NCBI RefSeq assembly: GCF_900157365.1
Contig: NZ_FUEZ01000004.1
Coordinates: forward strand, 1,475,066-1,539,065
Direction of reading: 5' to 3'
Source of the DNA: Mycobacterium numidiamassiliense
GTDB taxonomy: Bacteria; Actinomycetota; Actinomycetes; Mycobacteriales; Mycobacteriaceae
DNA: 64,000 nucleotides
Position 1 is the first letter of the stretch; the number at the start of each line of letters is the position of its first letter. The position numbers and the translations under genes are program-made. Below are positions 1-8,430 of the stretch, in pieces. The notes under the pieces are model-generated. The model worked only from the letters and a program-made list of their open reading frames with translations. It had not been told where the DNA came from and did not search any database.

Positions 1-81
1 GCCACCATCTACGGGGGCACCAGTGAAATTCAGAAAGACATCGTGGCGTCGCGGCTGCTTGGATTGCCGAGAAGCGCGTGA
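1..81 (+). CDS. Acyl-CoA dehydrogenase, C-terminal end (partial)
   Basis: The window opens inside a gene whose last 26 residues are read in frame 1. They contain IYGGTSEIQ, the C-terminal signature of FAD-dependent acyl-CoA dehydrogenases. Gly stands where medium-chain enzymes carry the catalytic Glu (YEG), as in the large subunit of mycobacterial heteromeric FadE pairs. The TGA overlaps the GTG of the next gene by 4 bases, which implies translational coupling and a two-subunit enzyme. The rest of the gene lies left of the window. Confidence 0.85.
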   Translation, partial: ATIYGGTSEIQKDIVASRLLGLPRSA

Positions 82-1073
82 CTGAAGCCCACACCATCGA
101 CGCCGCGGAGCGGACGCTGATGGCGACGACGCTGCGCGGACTGGCCGAGGAGCTCGACGGGACCGAGCTTGCACAGGCGCTCGATGCGTTTGGGTTCGCC
201 GACCTGCTCGCCGAGGCGCCCCGCGATGCGGTGTCGGCGCTGTTCACCGCGCTCGGGCGAGCCGGATCGATGTCGACGTCGCTGCAGGATGTGCTGCTGC
301 AGCCACTGGGCGAATACCTGCCGATGTCGACAACAGATTGCAATGTCGTGCTGCCCGGCATCGATGCCGACCTGGTCGGCGCGACCGACGGCGAGCCGCT
401 GGCGGTGCGCGGCCTGGTCATCGGGGCGCGCCCGGCCCCAAGGTATCTGGCACCGGTCGCGATCCGCGGTGAGCTGGTCTGGATTGACCTGCAGGAGTCC
501 TCGGGTATCTCGACGCGGCGGATCGATGGTCTTGATCCGGCATTGGCGATGATGGAAGTCACCGGCCTCGACGTGCTGCCCGACGTGATCCTGGCCGGCA
601 AGCAGGCCGTTGCGGCCTGGGATGCGGTGGCGACGGCAGGCCGGCTCGCACTCGGATACCAGATCATCGGAGCCGTCGGGCAGATGATCGACCTTGCCGT
701 CGACCATGCCTGCAGCCGAGTGCAATTCGGCCGGCCCATCGGCTCCTTTCAAGCGGTTCGCACTCGGCTGGCCGACGCACACGTCGCCCGCGAGGGCGCC
801 GTCGCCGCCCTCGCACTGGCCTGGGACGCCGATGATGCCGTGTTGGCGGGCCTGCTGGCGAAATCGTTGGCGGGACGTGCGGCGCGAATCGCCGCCACCC
901 AGTGTCAGCAGGTGCTGGCCGGCATCGGCTTCACCGCCGAGCATCCCTTCCACCGCTTCTTGGCCCGCGTGCTGGTGCTGGATTCGGTGCTGGGTTCGGC
1001 CCGCGAACTGCCCACGGTGATCGGTGCCCATTTGATTTCGGCGGGGATGATCCCCCGGCTGGTAGATCTGTGA
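78..1073 (+). CDS. Acyl-CoA dehydrogenase, small-subunit type
   Basis: 331 aa, GTG start overlapping the previous stop (GTGA). The middle and C-terminal parts show the ACAD alpha-helical domain: a segment with QFGRPIGSFQAV (about residues 214-225) and, near the C terminus, a variant AGIGFTAEHPFHRF of the usual HGGIGFTWEHDLH. The N-terminal FAD-binding half is poorly conserved and rich in Ala/Asp, as in the partner subunit of heterotetrameric FadE enzymes that dehydrogenate CoA thioesters of sterols or branched acids. It is coupled to the upstream ACAD and the downstream crotonase, so it probably acts in the first step of one beta-oxidation cycle. The substrate is not readable. Confidence 0.85.
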   Translation: MTEAHTIDAAERTLMATTLRGLAEELDGTELAQALDAFGFADLLAEAPRDAVSALFTALGRAGSMSTSLQDVLLQPLGEYLPMSTTDCNVVLPGIDADLVGATDGEPLAVRGLVIGARPAPRYLAPVAIRGELVWIDLQESSGISTRRIDGLDPALAMMEVTGLDVLPDVILAGKQAVAAWDAVATAGRLALGYQIIGAVGQMIDLAVDHACSRVQFGRPIGSFQAVRTRLADAHVAREGAVAALALAWDADDAVLAGLLAKSLAGRAARIAATQCQQVLAGIGFTAEHPFHRFLARVLVLDSVLGSARELPTVIGAHLISAGMIPRLVDL

Positions 1074-1882
1074 GCGGCGGCGATCCGTCCTGCACGGATG
1101 CGCATCCGGCCGTCGTCGTCGACCGTCTCGAGTCGGTGGCGCGGGTGACCTTGGCCCGGCCCGAGAAGGCCAACGCCATGGACGGCGAGATCACCGATGC
1201 CCTGCTTGCGGCGGTCGTTGCGCTGCGTGACGACCCTGATGTGCACGCGATGGTGCTGACCGGCCAGGGCGCCGCGTTCAGCGCCGGCGGGGACTTCGAG
1301 ACCATCCGCGCGATGCGCGAGGACCGCCGTATGCGCGAGACCGTGCTCGCCGCCCATCAGGAGCTGTTCTGGGTCATGACGCGCTTGCCGTTTCCGACCG
1401 TCGCCGCCGTCAATGGCGCCGCGGTCGGGGCCGGCGTCACGGTAGCGCTGCTGTGCGACCTGGTCGTGATGGCCGAAGACACCTTCCTCAGCGACCCGCG
1501 GGTCTCGCTGGGACTGCTCGACGGCGCCGGCGGGTTGGTGCTCTGGCCGCTGCTGACCAGCCTGTCCGCCGCCAAGGAACATCTACTCCTGGGAGACCGG
1601 GTCAGCGGCATCGAAGCCCACCGCCTGGGGCTGGCGAACCGCGCAGTTCCCGCATCCGACGTGTTGGAGGAGGCGCTGCAGCTGGCTGAGCGCCTCAGCG
1701 CGCTCCCGCCGCAGGCCGTCCGGCAGGCGCGCCAGCTGCTGAACTCGCATATAGATCGGGTCGCCGCGATCCTGCCGCACTGTGCCCGCGCGGAAAGCGA
1801 GTGTTTTGACGCCGAGGAGCATCGCGTCCTGCTGGAGCGGCTGAGCGCACGAGTGGTAGCCAAGAACGCGAGGACCCCGTAA
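1070..1882 (+). CDS. Enoyl-CoA hydratase/isomerase family protein (atypical active site)
   Basis: 270 aa. GTG at 1070 overlaps the upstream stop, so I prefer it to a longer in-frame extension to 902. The crotonase fold is clear: LARPEKANAM near the N terminus, the oxyanion-hole segment AAFSAGGDFE, and VNGAAVGAGVTVALLCD. Both Glu residues that activate water in classical hydratases appear to be absent: Val in the GAGVTVAL segment and Arg in SDPRVSLG. It may therefore be an isomerase, hydrolase or lyase of the superfamily rather than a hydratase. It is the third gene of a tightly coupled seven-gene operon. Confidence 0.85.
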   Translation: MSGGDPSCTDAHPAVVVDRLESVARVTLARPEKANAMDGEITDALLAAVVALRDDPDVHAMVLTGQGAAFSAGGDFETIRAMREDRRMRETVLAAHQELFWVMTRLPFPTVAAVNGAAVGAGVTVALLCDLVVMAEDTFLSDPRVSLGLLDGAGGLVLWPLLTSLSAAKEHLLLGDRVSGIEAHRLGLANRAVPASDVLEEALQLAERLSALPPQAVRQARQLLNSHIDRVAAILPHCARAESECFDAEEHRVLLERLSARVVAKNARTP

Positions 1883-2622
1883 TGGGCCGTGTCGCATTGG
1901 TGACGGGCGGAACCCGGGGTATAGGTCGTGCCATCACCGACCGGCTAGCGCACTCCGGTGTCACGGTGGCCGCCGCGTACGCCCGCGATGCCGCCGCCGC
2001 GCACGCGGTGCACGACGACGCTGCGCGGTGTGGGGCCACCGTCACCCTGCATCAGGCGGATGTCGGCGAGCCGGCTTCCTGTCAGAGCCTGGTCGCCGAG
2101 GTTCTCGAGCGGCATGGGCGGCTGGATTATCTGGTCAACAACGCCGGGATGGTCAACGAGCAACGGCTCAGCGAGGTCAGCCCCGAGGACTGGAACCGAC
2201 AGGTCGCGGTGAACCTGTCGTCGGTGTTCTTCCTCAGCCAGGCTGCTCTGGCGCACATGACCCAGCAGCATTTCGGGCGGGTGGTCAACATCGGCTCGGT
2301 CACGGCGCTGCTGGGCAGTCCGGTGCAGGTCGCGTACGGCGCCGCCAAGGGCGGCATCGTCGGCCTCACCAGATCCTGCGCTCGCGCCGTCGCGCGCAAG
2401 GGCATCACCGTGAACTGCGTGATCCCCGGCAGCTTCGACACCGACATGTCGGCCGAGCTGGTGTACACCGACCGGGATGCGGTGACGTCGATGATCCCGG
2501 TCGGGCGCTGGGGTCGTCCCGAGGAGCTGGCGCACGCTGTCGCGTTCCTGCTCGACGACCTCGCCTCCTATGTCACCGGGGCGGTCCTGACCGTCGACGG
2601 CGGGATGAGCATGGGCGGATGA
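1882..2622 (+). CDS. SDR-family oxidoreductase (FabG-like)
   Basis: 246 aa. Classical SDR with the cofactor motif TGGTRGIG (residues 8-15), NNAG at 86-89, Asn111, and a catalytic set Ser139, Tyr152, Lys156. It ends in the FabG-like VTGAVLTVDGGMSMGG. Its length is typical for 3-oxoacyl-ACP/CoA reductases. Its ATG shares one base with the upstream TAA. In this operon it most likely oxidises a 3-hydroxyacyl-CoA or a ring alcohol. It is not the housekeeping fabG, because it sits in a degradation operon with no fatty-acid synthesis genes. Confidence 0.9.
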   Translation: MGRVALVTGGTRGIGRAITDRLAHSGVTVAAAYARDAAAAHAVHDDAARCGATVTLHQADVGEPASCQSLVAEVLERHGRLDYLVNNAGMVNEQRLSEVSPEDWNRQVAVNLSSVFFLSQAALAHMTQQHFGRVVNIGSVTALLGSPVQVAYGAAKGGIVGLTRSCARAVARKGITVNCVIPGSFDTDMSAELVYTDRDAVTSMIPVGRWGRPEELAHAVAFLLDDLASYVTGAVLTVDGGMSMGG

Positions 2623-4262
2623 GGATGAACCGAACTCGACTGACGGCGACCGATATCGTCGCGCCGCCGGTTGCCCCGGACCGCCTCGCGGAATACCGAC
2701 GCTTCGGCTACATCAGCGACCAGACGATGTCGGCGTCGGTCGTCCGCGCTGCCCGTCAGTGGGGCTCGCAGCCGGCCGTCATCGAAGGCGGCCATCAGCT
2801 GACCTATCAGGAGCTGCTCGAGGTAGTCGAACGCGCCGCCGCGTGGCTGGCCGGAGCCGGTATCGGCCCCGGTGACGTGGTCTGCTGGCAGACCCCGAAC
2901 TGGTGGGAAGCCCACGTGCTGGGCCTGGCGGTCTGGCATGCCGGCGCGGTGAGCTGCCCGATCGCCCCGTTCTACCGGGAACACGAGCTGCGCCAGGTCA
3001 TCGAGCAGGTACGGCCGGCCGCGGTGGTAACCGCCGAGACGTTTCGCGGCTTCGCCCACGCCGAGGCGTTCGACGACCTGCTCGCCGGGGCCGGTCTCGG
3101 CGACGCTGCCCGCGTCCTGCTGCGCGGAACCCGGCCGGGCTGGTCGCCGTTCGACGTGGTCGTCTCGCACGGTCGGCGCCAAGAATCCGCCGCCGTCGGG
3201 GCCGATGATCCTTGCCTGATCCTCTTCACTTCCGGGACCACGTCGGGTGCCAAGGCCGCAGTGCACTCGTCGCGCACCTTGCTCGCCGAAACCCGCCAGC
3301 TGGCCGATGCGTGGGGCCTGTCCTGGGAGGACGTCGCCTACATGGCCGCCCCGTTGCAGCACATCACCGGCGTGCTCAACGCGATGACCATCCCGCTGCA
3401 GGTCGGCGCCTCCGCGGTGCTGGCCGACCGATGGGAAGCCGATGTGGCAGTCGCCGACATCATGCGTCACCGGGTGACCTATTCGGCCGGGGCGACGGTA
3501 CTCCTGCAGGAATTGACAGACGCCGCCCGCGCCGCCCGCGTGCACCTGCCGTTGCGGATGTTCGCCTGCGGCGGGGCGGCGGTGCCGCGCGCGGTCATGG
3601 AACGCAGCGAAGAGCAGGGAATTCCGGCCGCGCGGGTCTACGGGATGACCGAGCTTCCGACGGTGACGGTGATGAACCGCGCTTATCCATTCGACCTGCG
3701 CGCGGAGACCGATGGCGCCATCGCCCCTGGGGTGCAGGTCCGGGTCGTCGGGACGGATGGCGAGCCGCTGGCCGCGGGCTGCGCAGGCGAGCTGTTGGTG
3801 CGCGGACCCGAGCAGATGCTGGGCTACCTCGACCCTGCGGCCAACCGGGCTGCCCTCGACGACGCGGGCTGGTTCTCCACTGGGGATGTCGGCCTCGTCG
3901 ATGGTGCCGGCTACGTCACCATCACCGGGCGGGTCAAGGACGTGATCAACCGCGGCGGCGAGAAGTTCTCTGCCCGCGACATCGAAGACCTGCTCCTCAC
4001 GCACCCCGCAGTGCGTCACGCGGCCGTAGTACCCGGACCCGACGCCAGATTCGGTGAGGTGCCGGTGGCGTTCATCGTGTTCGACCAGCCGGGCCAGGCA
4101 TCCGTCGACGACCTGTCCCGTCACCTGCACGCCACCGGACTGGCACGCCAAAAGACCCCCGTCGCATGGCATTTCGTGGACGCTTTGCCGATGACACCGT
4201 CGGGAAAGGTCAAGAAGTTCGAGCTGGTCGCAACGGCGAACACGGCAGAGAGGCTGGGATGA
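2619..4262 (+). CDS. Acyl-CoA synthetase (AMP-forming ligase)
   Basis: 547 aa. ATG 2619 overlaps the SDR stop (ATGA); a second ATG follows two codons later. ANL-superfamily motifs appear in order: the P-loop LFTSGTTSGAKA, YGMTELPTV, STGDVGLVDGAGYV, the hinge GRVKDVINRGGEK and a C-terminal PSGKVKKFEL holding the adenylation Lys. The enzyme activates a carboxylic acid to its CoA thioester via an acyl-adenylate and presumably supplies substrate to the neighbouring ACAD pair and crotonases. The missing Gly/Thr-rich details do not allow the acid to be named. Confidence 0.92.
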   Translation: MRMNRTRLTATDIVAPPVAPDRLAEYRRFGYISDQTMSASVVRAARQWGSQPAVIEGGHQLTYQELLEVVERAAAWLAGAGIGPGDVVCWQTPNWWEAHVLGLAVWHAGAVSCPIAPFYREHELRQVIEQVRPAAVVTAETFRGFAHAEAFDDLLAGAGLGDAARVLLRGTRPGWSPFDVVVSHGRRQESAAVGADDPCLILFTSGTTSGAKAAVHSSRTLLAETRQLADAWGLSWEDVAYMAAPLQHITGVLNAMTIPLQVGASAVLADRWEADVAVADIMRHRVTYSAGATVLLQELTDAARAARVHLPLRMFACGGAAVPRAVMERSEEQGIPAARVYGMTELPTVTVMNRAYPFDLRAETDGAIAPGVQVRVVGTDGEPLAAGCAGELLVRGPEQMLGYLDPAANRAALDDAGWFSTGDVGLVDGAGYVTITGRVKDVINRGGEKFSARDIEDLLLTHPAVRHAAVVPGPDARFGEVPVAFIVFDQPGQASVDDLSRHLHATGLARQKTPVAWHFVDALPMTPSGKVKKFELVATANTAERLG

Positions 4263-5083
4263 ACCTCGATCAATTTCGCGCCATGCTCACCCTGAGTGAC
4301 GACACCGAGGGCCGCACGGTGCTGCCCGTCCCGGACCCGAGCGTCGAGCGGATCTTCGGCGGACAAATCATGGCTCAGCTCATCGCAGCCGCCGCACCGC
4401 CGGGATCGGCCAAAGCGGTGAAGTCACTGCAAATCGCGTTCCCTCGCGCCGGACGCGCCACTGACCCGCTGTACCTGGACCTGGAGCAAACCCACGCCGG
4501 GCGCTCGCTGGGGTATCGGCGCGCTGTGGCGTGGCAGGGCCAGGAGTCCGCCCGCCGGGTGATCGCGACCGCGTCAATCCTCGTCGACCGCGCCGACGAC
4601 GGATACGACTATCAGTACAGCGCCGCCGCTGCCGGTGATCCGATGGACGCCAAACCCATTGACTTCGCAGTGATCCCGGGCGAAGCCCGCTTGATCGGCG
4701 ACGGTCTGGATGTCGAGGATGCCGCGCCCGCGAGCCTGGGGTTCTGGATGCGCTGCCCGGACTTCACCGATACCGCGCTGGCCCAACCGGTCATCGCCTA
4801 CATCTCGGACTGGCCACTGATCGGCACCCTGCTCAAAGCGGTGCCCGGGGTCAGCCAGCGCGACGCCCACGTCAGCGTCCAGACCGGCGTCGTGACGCAT
4901 TCGGTGTGGTTTCACCAGCCGTTCGACGTCGCGCAGTGGCTGCGGGTGCAGATCCACGGCGTGCGATTGGTCGGCGGCCGCGGCTTCGCCACCGGAGACG
5001 TGTACACCCAGACCGGATCACACGTGGCGTCCTTCGCGCAGGAAAGCGTCATAAGGACCCCACCGAAAGGAATGCAGCCATGA
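4259..5083 (+). CDS. Acyl-CoA thioesterase II (TesB-like, double hotdog)
   Basis: 274 aa. ATG at 4259 overlaps the ligase stop (ATGA). The N-terminal half holds IFGGQIMAQLIAAA and the C-terminal half FHQPFDVAQWLRV and GRGFATGDVYTQTG, the paired hotdog signatures of the TesB family. Length matches E. coli TesB (about 285 aa). It hydrolyses acyl-CoA to acid plus CoA and may release a CoA-trapped dead-end or rescue free CoA in the pathway. It is coupled to genes on both sides. Confidence 0.9.
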   Translation: MNLDQFRAMLTLSDDTEGRTVLPVPDPSVERIFGGQIMAQLIAAAAPPGSAKAVKSLQIAFPRAGRATDPLYLDLEQTHAGRSLGYRRAVAWQGQESARRVIATASILVDRADDGYDYQYSAAAAGDPMDAKPIDFAVIPGEARLIGDGLDVEDAAPASLGFWMRCPDFTDTALAQPVIAYISDWPLIGTLLKAVPGVSQRDAHVSVQTGVVTHSVWFHQPFDVAQWLRVQIHGVRLVGGRGFATGDVYTQTGSHVASFAQESVIRTPPKGMQP

Positions 5084-5919
5084 CAGCTCAACACTTCGTC
5101 CGTTACGACGTCGACGATCGGGTCGCGGTCATCACCCTGGACCGCCCCGACGCCGCCAACGCCCAAACCCCGGGCATCCTCAAAGATCTCGATGACGCCT
5201 GGCGGCGCGCCGACGAAGACTCCGAGGTCCGGGTCATCGTTCTGCAGACCACCGGTAAGCACTTCTCCGCCGGGCACGACATGTCGGGCACCGATCCGTC
5301 GGCCGACGGGCGCAGCCTTAGTCCGCAACGCTCCGACGGCAAGCTGCTCGCGGACACCTACTACGACTGGGAGACCCGCGGCTACCTCGAGTACGCGAAA
5401 CGCTGGCGCGACATCCCCAAGCCGTCCGTCGCCGCGGTGCAGGGCAAGTGCATTGCGGCCGGGTTGATGCTGTGCTGGCCGTGCGACCTCATCGTCGCCG
5501 CGGACAACGCGCAGTTCTCCGACCCGGTCGGACTGATGGGCATCATGGGCGTCGAATACCACGCTCACACTTGGGAACTCGGGCCCCGCAAGGCCAAGGA
5601 GATGCTGTTCACCGCCAGTTCGGTGAGCGCCGAGGAGGCACTGCGCGCCGGGATGGTCAACCACGTCGTACCGCTGGACGACTTGCATTCGGCCACAATG
5701 GATCTCGCCCACCGCGTCGCGCAAACCGATCCCTGGGCGCTGCGCATGGCCAAGCGGGCGGTCAACCACACCCTGGACACCATGGGCTTCTCGACCGCGA
5801 TCGCGTCATGCTTCGACATGCATCATCTCGGCCACACCCGGGCGCTGGCCGCGACCGACGGGAAAACCGTCGTGATGGCCAACCTCGAACGGATGAAGGC
5901 CGCGGGGCGCGGACAGTGA
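5080..5919 (+). CDS. Enoyl-CoA hydratase/isomerase family protein
   Basis: 279 aa. ATG 5080 overlaps the thioesterase stop and is preceded by GAAAGGA. Crotonase features: ITLDRPDAANA, the oxyanion region KHFSAGHDMSG, and VQGKCIAAGLMLCWPCDLIVAAD. The positions of the two catalytic Glu of rat hydratase look replaced (AAGLML and SDPVGLMG). A Glu in the unusual GVEYHAHTWELG segment may serve instead. It is the last gene of the operon; no strong terminator is visible in the 89 bases before the convergent gene. Confidence 0.87.
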   Translation: MTAQHFVRYDVDDRVAVITLDRPDAANAQTPGILKDLDDAWRRADEDSEVRVIVLQTTGKHFSAGHDMSGTDPSADGRSLSPQRSDGKLLADTYYDWETRGYLEYAKRWRDIPKPSVAAVQGKCIAAGLMLCWPCDLIVAADNAQFSDPVGLMGIMGVEYHAHTWELGPRKAKEMLFTASSVSAEEALRAGMVNHVVPLDDLHSATMDLAHRVAQTDPWALRMAKRAVNHTLDTMGFSTAIASCFDMHHLGHTRALAATDGKTVVMANLERMKAAGRGQ

Positions 5920-6008
5920 GCCTGCGTGCCGGCGATGCTGTCGATGCCCGGACTGGGTGGGACCAACTCAGCACACTCGTAGCGGCGCCGCTCCCAGCCA
6001 GGACTCAC

Positions 6009-7055
6009 TCACGAATGAGCTGGCAAGCTCCCCACTTCCAGCCCTGCCAGTCCGGAGGTGCCCTCGAACACCACTCGGCCGAACTCGCGCACGACACAAT
6101 GAAGGCGGCCAGCCAGGTGTTCGACGGCGGCGCCGACGTTGCGTCGCTCGGCGGGGAGTGGCACGGGAAGGTCGTGCGGTTCGAGCCCTGTGCCGTCGCC
6201 GTCGAGATCGATCTGGTACCGCAGCGACTTGGCTCGTACGGTCCAGCGGCCGGAGCCGACTTGCGCGCGCACCTGGGCCGGTGGCGCGATGCGGATCACG
6301 CGGTCACCGAGCCGCACGACCACCAATCCGGCATCTCGGCGGATCGGCCCGAGTTGCACAAGGCCCCCGGTGAACGCCACCGACACGTCGGCGCCACCGA
6401 AATCGTGTGCCTGGCCCCACCACCAGCGTTCAGGGAAGCCCGGGCCCCAGTTCTTCTCCGCATAGAGTGTGGCGGCGTCAAACGACCAGTGTTCGCCGCC
6501 GCATTCGACGGTCCCGGTAGCTGTGCCGCCGAGGCGGTAGGGATGCCAGTACTGGTTGAGCCACGGGATCGATGAGATGAGCCCACCGCCAGCGAAGGCC
6601 TTCGGCCACGCGTACGAATTGGCGAATCTCAGCTCGAGGCGGGTGTCATCAAGGTCGATACGGAGCCGATCGACGTCTGCAGTAACCGCGTTAAGTGGGG
6701 TAGTCCCGGCGCTCAACGCGAATCGTGACTGCGCGGCACGCGCCCCGTCCAGAACGGCGGTCCGCAGGATTCCACCCGGGTGCAAGCCGACCGCGACGGT
6801 GGCCCAGTCTCCGTCTGGATGCTGGTTCACGCTGCACAGCGCCACAACGACGCGACCGGACGCAGAATCGGTGAGCCGCCAAAACCAGCCCTCCATCTCG
6901 CCACCGTGCCAAGGCACAGGGTCGCCGAACGGTACGTCCGCTCCTGTTCGCCGATACGTGGCAATCAGTCGATGCCCCGCCGCGCTCAGCGTCGTTGGCC
7001 CGCTGAACTCCGGGCGTGTGCAGTCTTGGCCGGCCTGGTCGTCTTGAATGGTCAT
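6009..7055 (-). CDS. Tocopherol-cyclase-like protein
   Basis: 348 aa, ATG start 4 bases downstream of the preceding oxidoreductase stop, so the two genes are co-transcribed. It has no signal peptide. The central segment YAEKNWGPGFPERWWWGQAH matches the conserved AEKNWG...FP..W.W.Q signature of the tocopherol cyclase family; GWFWRLTD and SIPWLNQYWHPYRLGG are also typical. In plants this fold closes the chromanol ring of vitamin E. Bacterial members outside cyanobacteria have no assigned function that I know of. It is under the likely control of the divergent TetR gene. Confidence 0.7.
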   Translation of the reverse strand: MTIQDDQAGQDCTRPEFSGPTTLSAAGHRLIATYRRTGADVPFGDPVPWHGGEMEGWFWRLTDSASGRVVVALCSVNQHPDGDWATVAVGLHPGGILRTAVLDGARAAQSRFALSAGTTPLNAVTADVDRLRIDLDDTRLELRFANSYAWPKAFAGGGLISSIPWLNQYWHPYRLGGTATGTVECGGEHWSFDAATLYAEKNWGPGFPERWWWGQAHDFGGADVSVAFTGGLVQLGPIRRDAGLVVVRLGDRVIRIAPPAQVRAQVGSGRWTVRAKSLRYQIDLDGDGTGLEPHDLPVPLPAERRNVGAAVEHLAGRLHCVVREFGRVVFEGTSGLAGLEVGSLPAHS

Positions 7056-7059
7056 CGGG

Positions 7060-7671
7060 TTAGGAATTGGTCACCGGGTCGGGAGCGTCCCAGGGCATTG
7101 ACGCCGAGACCCAGTGGGTCAGTTCCTGCTGGTTGTTGCTGTGCAAGTGTCGCGGCGGCGTCACGAACGTCGCGTAGGGCCGGCAGCGCACCAGCACCCG
7201 GCCTTCCTGCTCTGCGACAGCTTTGACCGCGGGGCGCATCTCCGCTGGCACTGGGTCACCCGACATGCGTTCAGCCACTGCCATCATCACGTCGACGAGG
7301 GTTTCCTCGTCGTCGTCGATCACGGCCTCGCAGTAGACCTGGAGGTAGGCGAACGGCCAGGTCTCGTCGAGTACACAGAGGCTGACTTTGCCGTTTCGGG
7401 CCACTGCTTTGGCCTTGGCTCGCTCGGCCATGGTCGCCACCAGCAGGTCGCCGTTGTCGTCTGGTACGTAGTAGACGATCGACATCGCCGGGCCGTCCGA
7501 TCGCCGGCCGTAACCGAATACACAGGTCCGGTGGGTCTGAACGAATAGCCGCCGCTCCGAGGGCAACATGTCGCGATCCGTCGGCGCCTGGAACGGATCT
7601 TTCGATAGCGGCAACAGACGTGCCGATGTGCCAACTCGGTACTGGTTCGTGGTCTCAGGGGCAGTGCTCAT
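7060..7671 (-). CDS. Pyridoxamine 5'-phosphate oxidase-fold FMN/F420-type oxidoreductase
   Basis: 203 aa from ATG 7671; a longer reading frame runs to 7863 but would cross the operator and overlap the divergent regulator. The split-barrel flavin/F420-binding fold is suggested by the segment with RTCVFGYGRRSDGPAMSIVYYV, AKAKAVARNGKVSLCVLDE and YLQVYCEAVIDDDEETL. Such proteins reduce quinones, biliverdin or aflatoxin-like substrates with F420H2 or act as heme or FMN enzymes. It is first gene of a two-gene operon with the tocopherol-cyclase-like gene. Confidence 0.72.
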   Translation of the reverse strand: MSTAPETTNQYRVGTSARLLPLSKDPFQAPTDRDMLPSERRLFVQTHRTCVFGYGRRSDGPAMSIVYYVPDDNGDLLVATMAERAKAKAVARNGKVSLCVLDETWPFAYLQVYCEAVIDDDEETLVDVMMAVAERMSGDPVPAEMRPAVKAVAEQEGRVLVRCRPYATFVTPPRHLHSNNQQELTHWVSASMPWDAPDPVTNS

Positions 7672-7685
7672 CGAATTAACCTTCC

Positions 7686-7717
7686 ATACCGTTATTATCG
7701 ATTGATAATAACGGTAT
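7686..7717. promoter_or_regulatory. Palindromic operator between divergent genes (likely TetR site)
   Basis: A perfect inverted repeat has 14-base arms (ATACCGTTATTATC at 7686-7699, GATAATAACGGTAT at 7704-7717) around a 4-base spacer. It lies in the 58-base gap between the start codons of the oxidoreductase (7671) and the TetR regulator (7730). It is AT-rich against a GC-rich background and must overlap at least one promoter. Autoregulation and repression of the divergent pair by the TetR protein is the natural reading. Confidence 0.85.
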
Positions 7718-7729
7718 ACACTTCGAACC

Positions 7730-8392
7730 ATGGAACGCAAGACCCCAATGCCGACCAAGGTGCGCCTGCGTCGGGCCAGGACCGACATCCGGCGGGACTT
7801 GCTGGAGTCGGCACTGGTCGAGTTCGGAGCCAAGGGCTTCGACGGAGCGTCGACACGTGCCATCGCGCTGCGCGTGCAGGCGCATCAGCCGCAGATCAAC
7901 TACCACTTCGAGTCGAAAACCGCGCTGTGGATGGCCGCGGTGGATCACCTCTTCGGGCTGCTGCGGGAGGCATTCGACGGCGTCCTACCCGCGGCGCTCA
8001 CCGGCGTCGACGTGTCGGCGCTGGCTGCGGCGTTCGCCGAAGGGATACGTCGATTCGTGGCATTTGCCGCCGAGCACCCGGAGCTCAACCAGATCATGGT
8101 GCATGAGGGCACCGCGGAGACCGACCGGTTGAAGTGGATGACCGAAACGCACGTAAAGCCTTTCTTCGACGGGATCCGACCGGCCTGGCAGGTACTTCGC
8201 AAGGCTGGCATTGCTGCACCTATCGACAACGAAATCCTGTACTACGTGCTCATTGGCGCGGCATCGTTGCCCTACGTCAATGCGCCCGAAGTCCGCCTTC
8301 TCACCGGGCGGGATCCCAACAGCCCCAACTGGATTCGGGCTCACGCCGACGGATTGGTTGCCATTCTGCTGCCGGGACTGGCCGCCGGCTGA
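7730..8392 (+). CDS. TetR/AcrR-family transcriptional regulator
   Basis: 220 aa, ATG 7730. The N-terminal helix-turn-helix region is clear: residues 17-60 include RRDLLESALVEFGAKGFDGAS, a recognition region TRAIALRVQAHQPQINYHF and the usual ESKTALW. An Arg/Lys-rich tail precedes it. The C-terminal ligand domain resembles the TetR_C group with a long MVHEGTAETDRLKWMTE helix. It should bind the palindrome at 7686-7717 and control its own gene and the divergent operon. The inducer is unknown but may be the substrate of the neighbouring oxidoreductase. Confidence 0.9.
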   Translation: MERKTPMPTKVRLRRARTDIRRDLLESALVEFGAKGFDGASTRAIALRVQAHQPQINYHFESKTALWMAAVDHLFGLLREAFDGVLPAALTGVDVSALAAAFAEGIRRFVAFAAEHPELNQIMVHEGTAETDRLKWMTETHVKPFFDGIRPAWQVLRKAGIAAPIDNEILYYVLIGAASLPYVNAPEVRLLTGRDPNSPNWIRAHADGLVAILLPGLAAG

Positions 8393-8430
8393 TGCCTGCG
8401 TAGGGATGGCCGGCGTGCCGCGCTCGCGCC

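Noticed and set aside
2568..4172. Long minus-strand frame over the acyl-CoA ligase
   Set aside because: Antisense to a ligase with intact motifs; no domain or ribosome site.
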